NCBI GenBank assembly: GCA_004562395.1
Contig: SFQY01000059.1
Coordinates: 1-5,160 of the forward strand
From: a bacterium
GTDB lineage: Bacteria > Bacillota > Clostridia > Oscillospirales > Oscillospiraceae
DNA length: 5,160 nt
Reading direction: 5' to 3'
The notes beneath the pieces were generated by a model. The model was not told the DNA's origin. It saw only the letters and a program-made list of their open reading frames with translations, and made no database searches. Each line of letters begins with the position of its first letter. The first letter of the stretch is position 1. The translations under genes and the position numbers were made by a program. Shown here in pieces: positions 5,140 through 5,160 of this stretch.

Positions 5140-5160
5140 AGCTTCCCCCGGGGGGAAGCT
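5140..5160. repeat. HP1-variant palindrome at window edge
   Basis: AGCTTCCCCC (5140-5149) pairs perfectly with GGGGGAAGCT (5151-5160) with one extra G. It is the HP1 core with the outer C:G pair exchanged for G:C and an added A:T pair. It probably belongs to another repeat copy continuing beyond the window. Confidence 0.7.

Overview
The window reads as a piece of a GC-rich Firmicutes chromosome, most likely an Oscillospiraceae-type gut clostridium. This is inferred from the G/C-ending codons, Shine-Dalgarno starts, two Gram-positive-style lipoproteins and many GC-rich hairpin repeats between genes. No ribosomal or other taxonomic marker is present, so the family is a guess. All four supported genes lie on the minus strand, so transcription runs from right to left.

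From right to left: a small DUF559-type (Vsr-like PD-(D/E)xK) endonuclease gene (4582-4956); a PgeF/laccase-domain gene (3535-4335); an oligopeptide-binding lipoprotein gene (1943-3538) whose ATG overlaps the pgeF stop codon by 4 nt (ATGA); and a DUF3048/YerB-type lipoprotein gene (280-1368) followed by a strong intrinsic terminator (234-272). pgeF and the binding protein form a translationally coupled pair. No ABC permease or ATPase gene is visible, so the binding protein is an orphan within this window.

Almost all the DNA between these units consists of copies of one composite structured repeat. Copy A (1-228, plus) lies after the DUF3048 gene. Copies B (1486-1748, minus) and C (1751-1893, plus) stand back to back between the DUF3048 gene and the pgeF operon. 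Copy D (4398-4568, minus) lies between pgeF and the endonuclease gene. Fragments of the same family (5008-5070 and 5140-5160) lie upstream of the endonuclease gene. A full copy, in element order, has: a tail of about 100 bp, TTCCTCATCC, a hairpin whose stem differs between copies (HP2), the palindrome CCTTCCCCC/GGGGGAAGG (HP1), an ATTGCG word, a hairpin with ATCGG/CCGAT arms (HP3), the hairpin ATCCCC-GAA-GGGGAT, and five tandem heptads of consensus YATCTSA.

The genes are ordinary members of known families. The repeat is the part worth attention: HP2 keeps its pairing while its stem sequence changes, the heptad number stays at five while bases drift, and a terminator-like hairpin lies downstream of two transcription units. 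Whether it is a MITE/REP-like mobile element, a processed RNA or a transcription-boundary element cannot be decided from this window.
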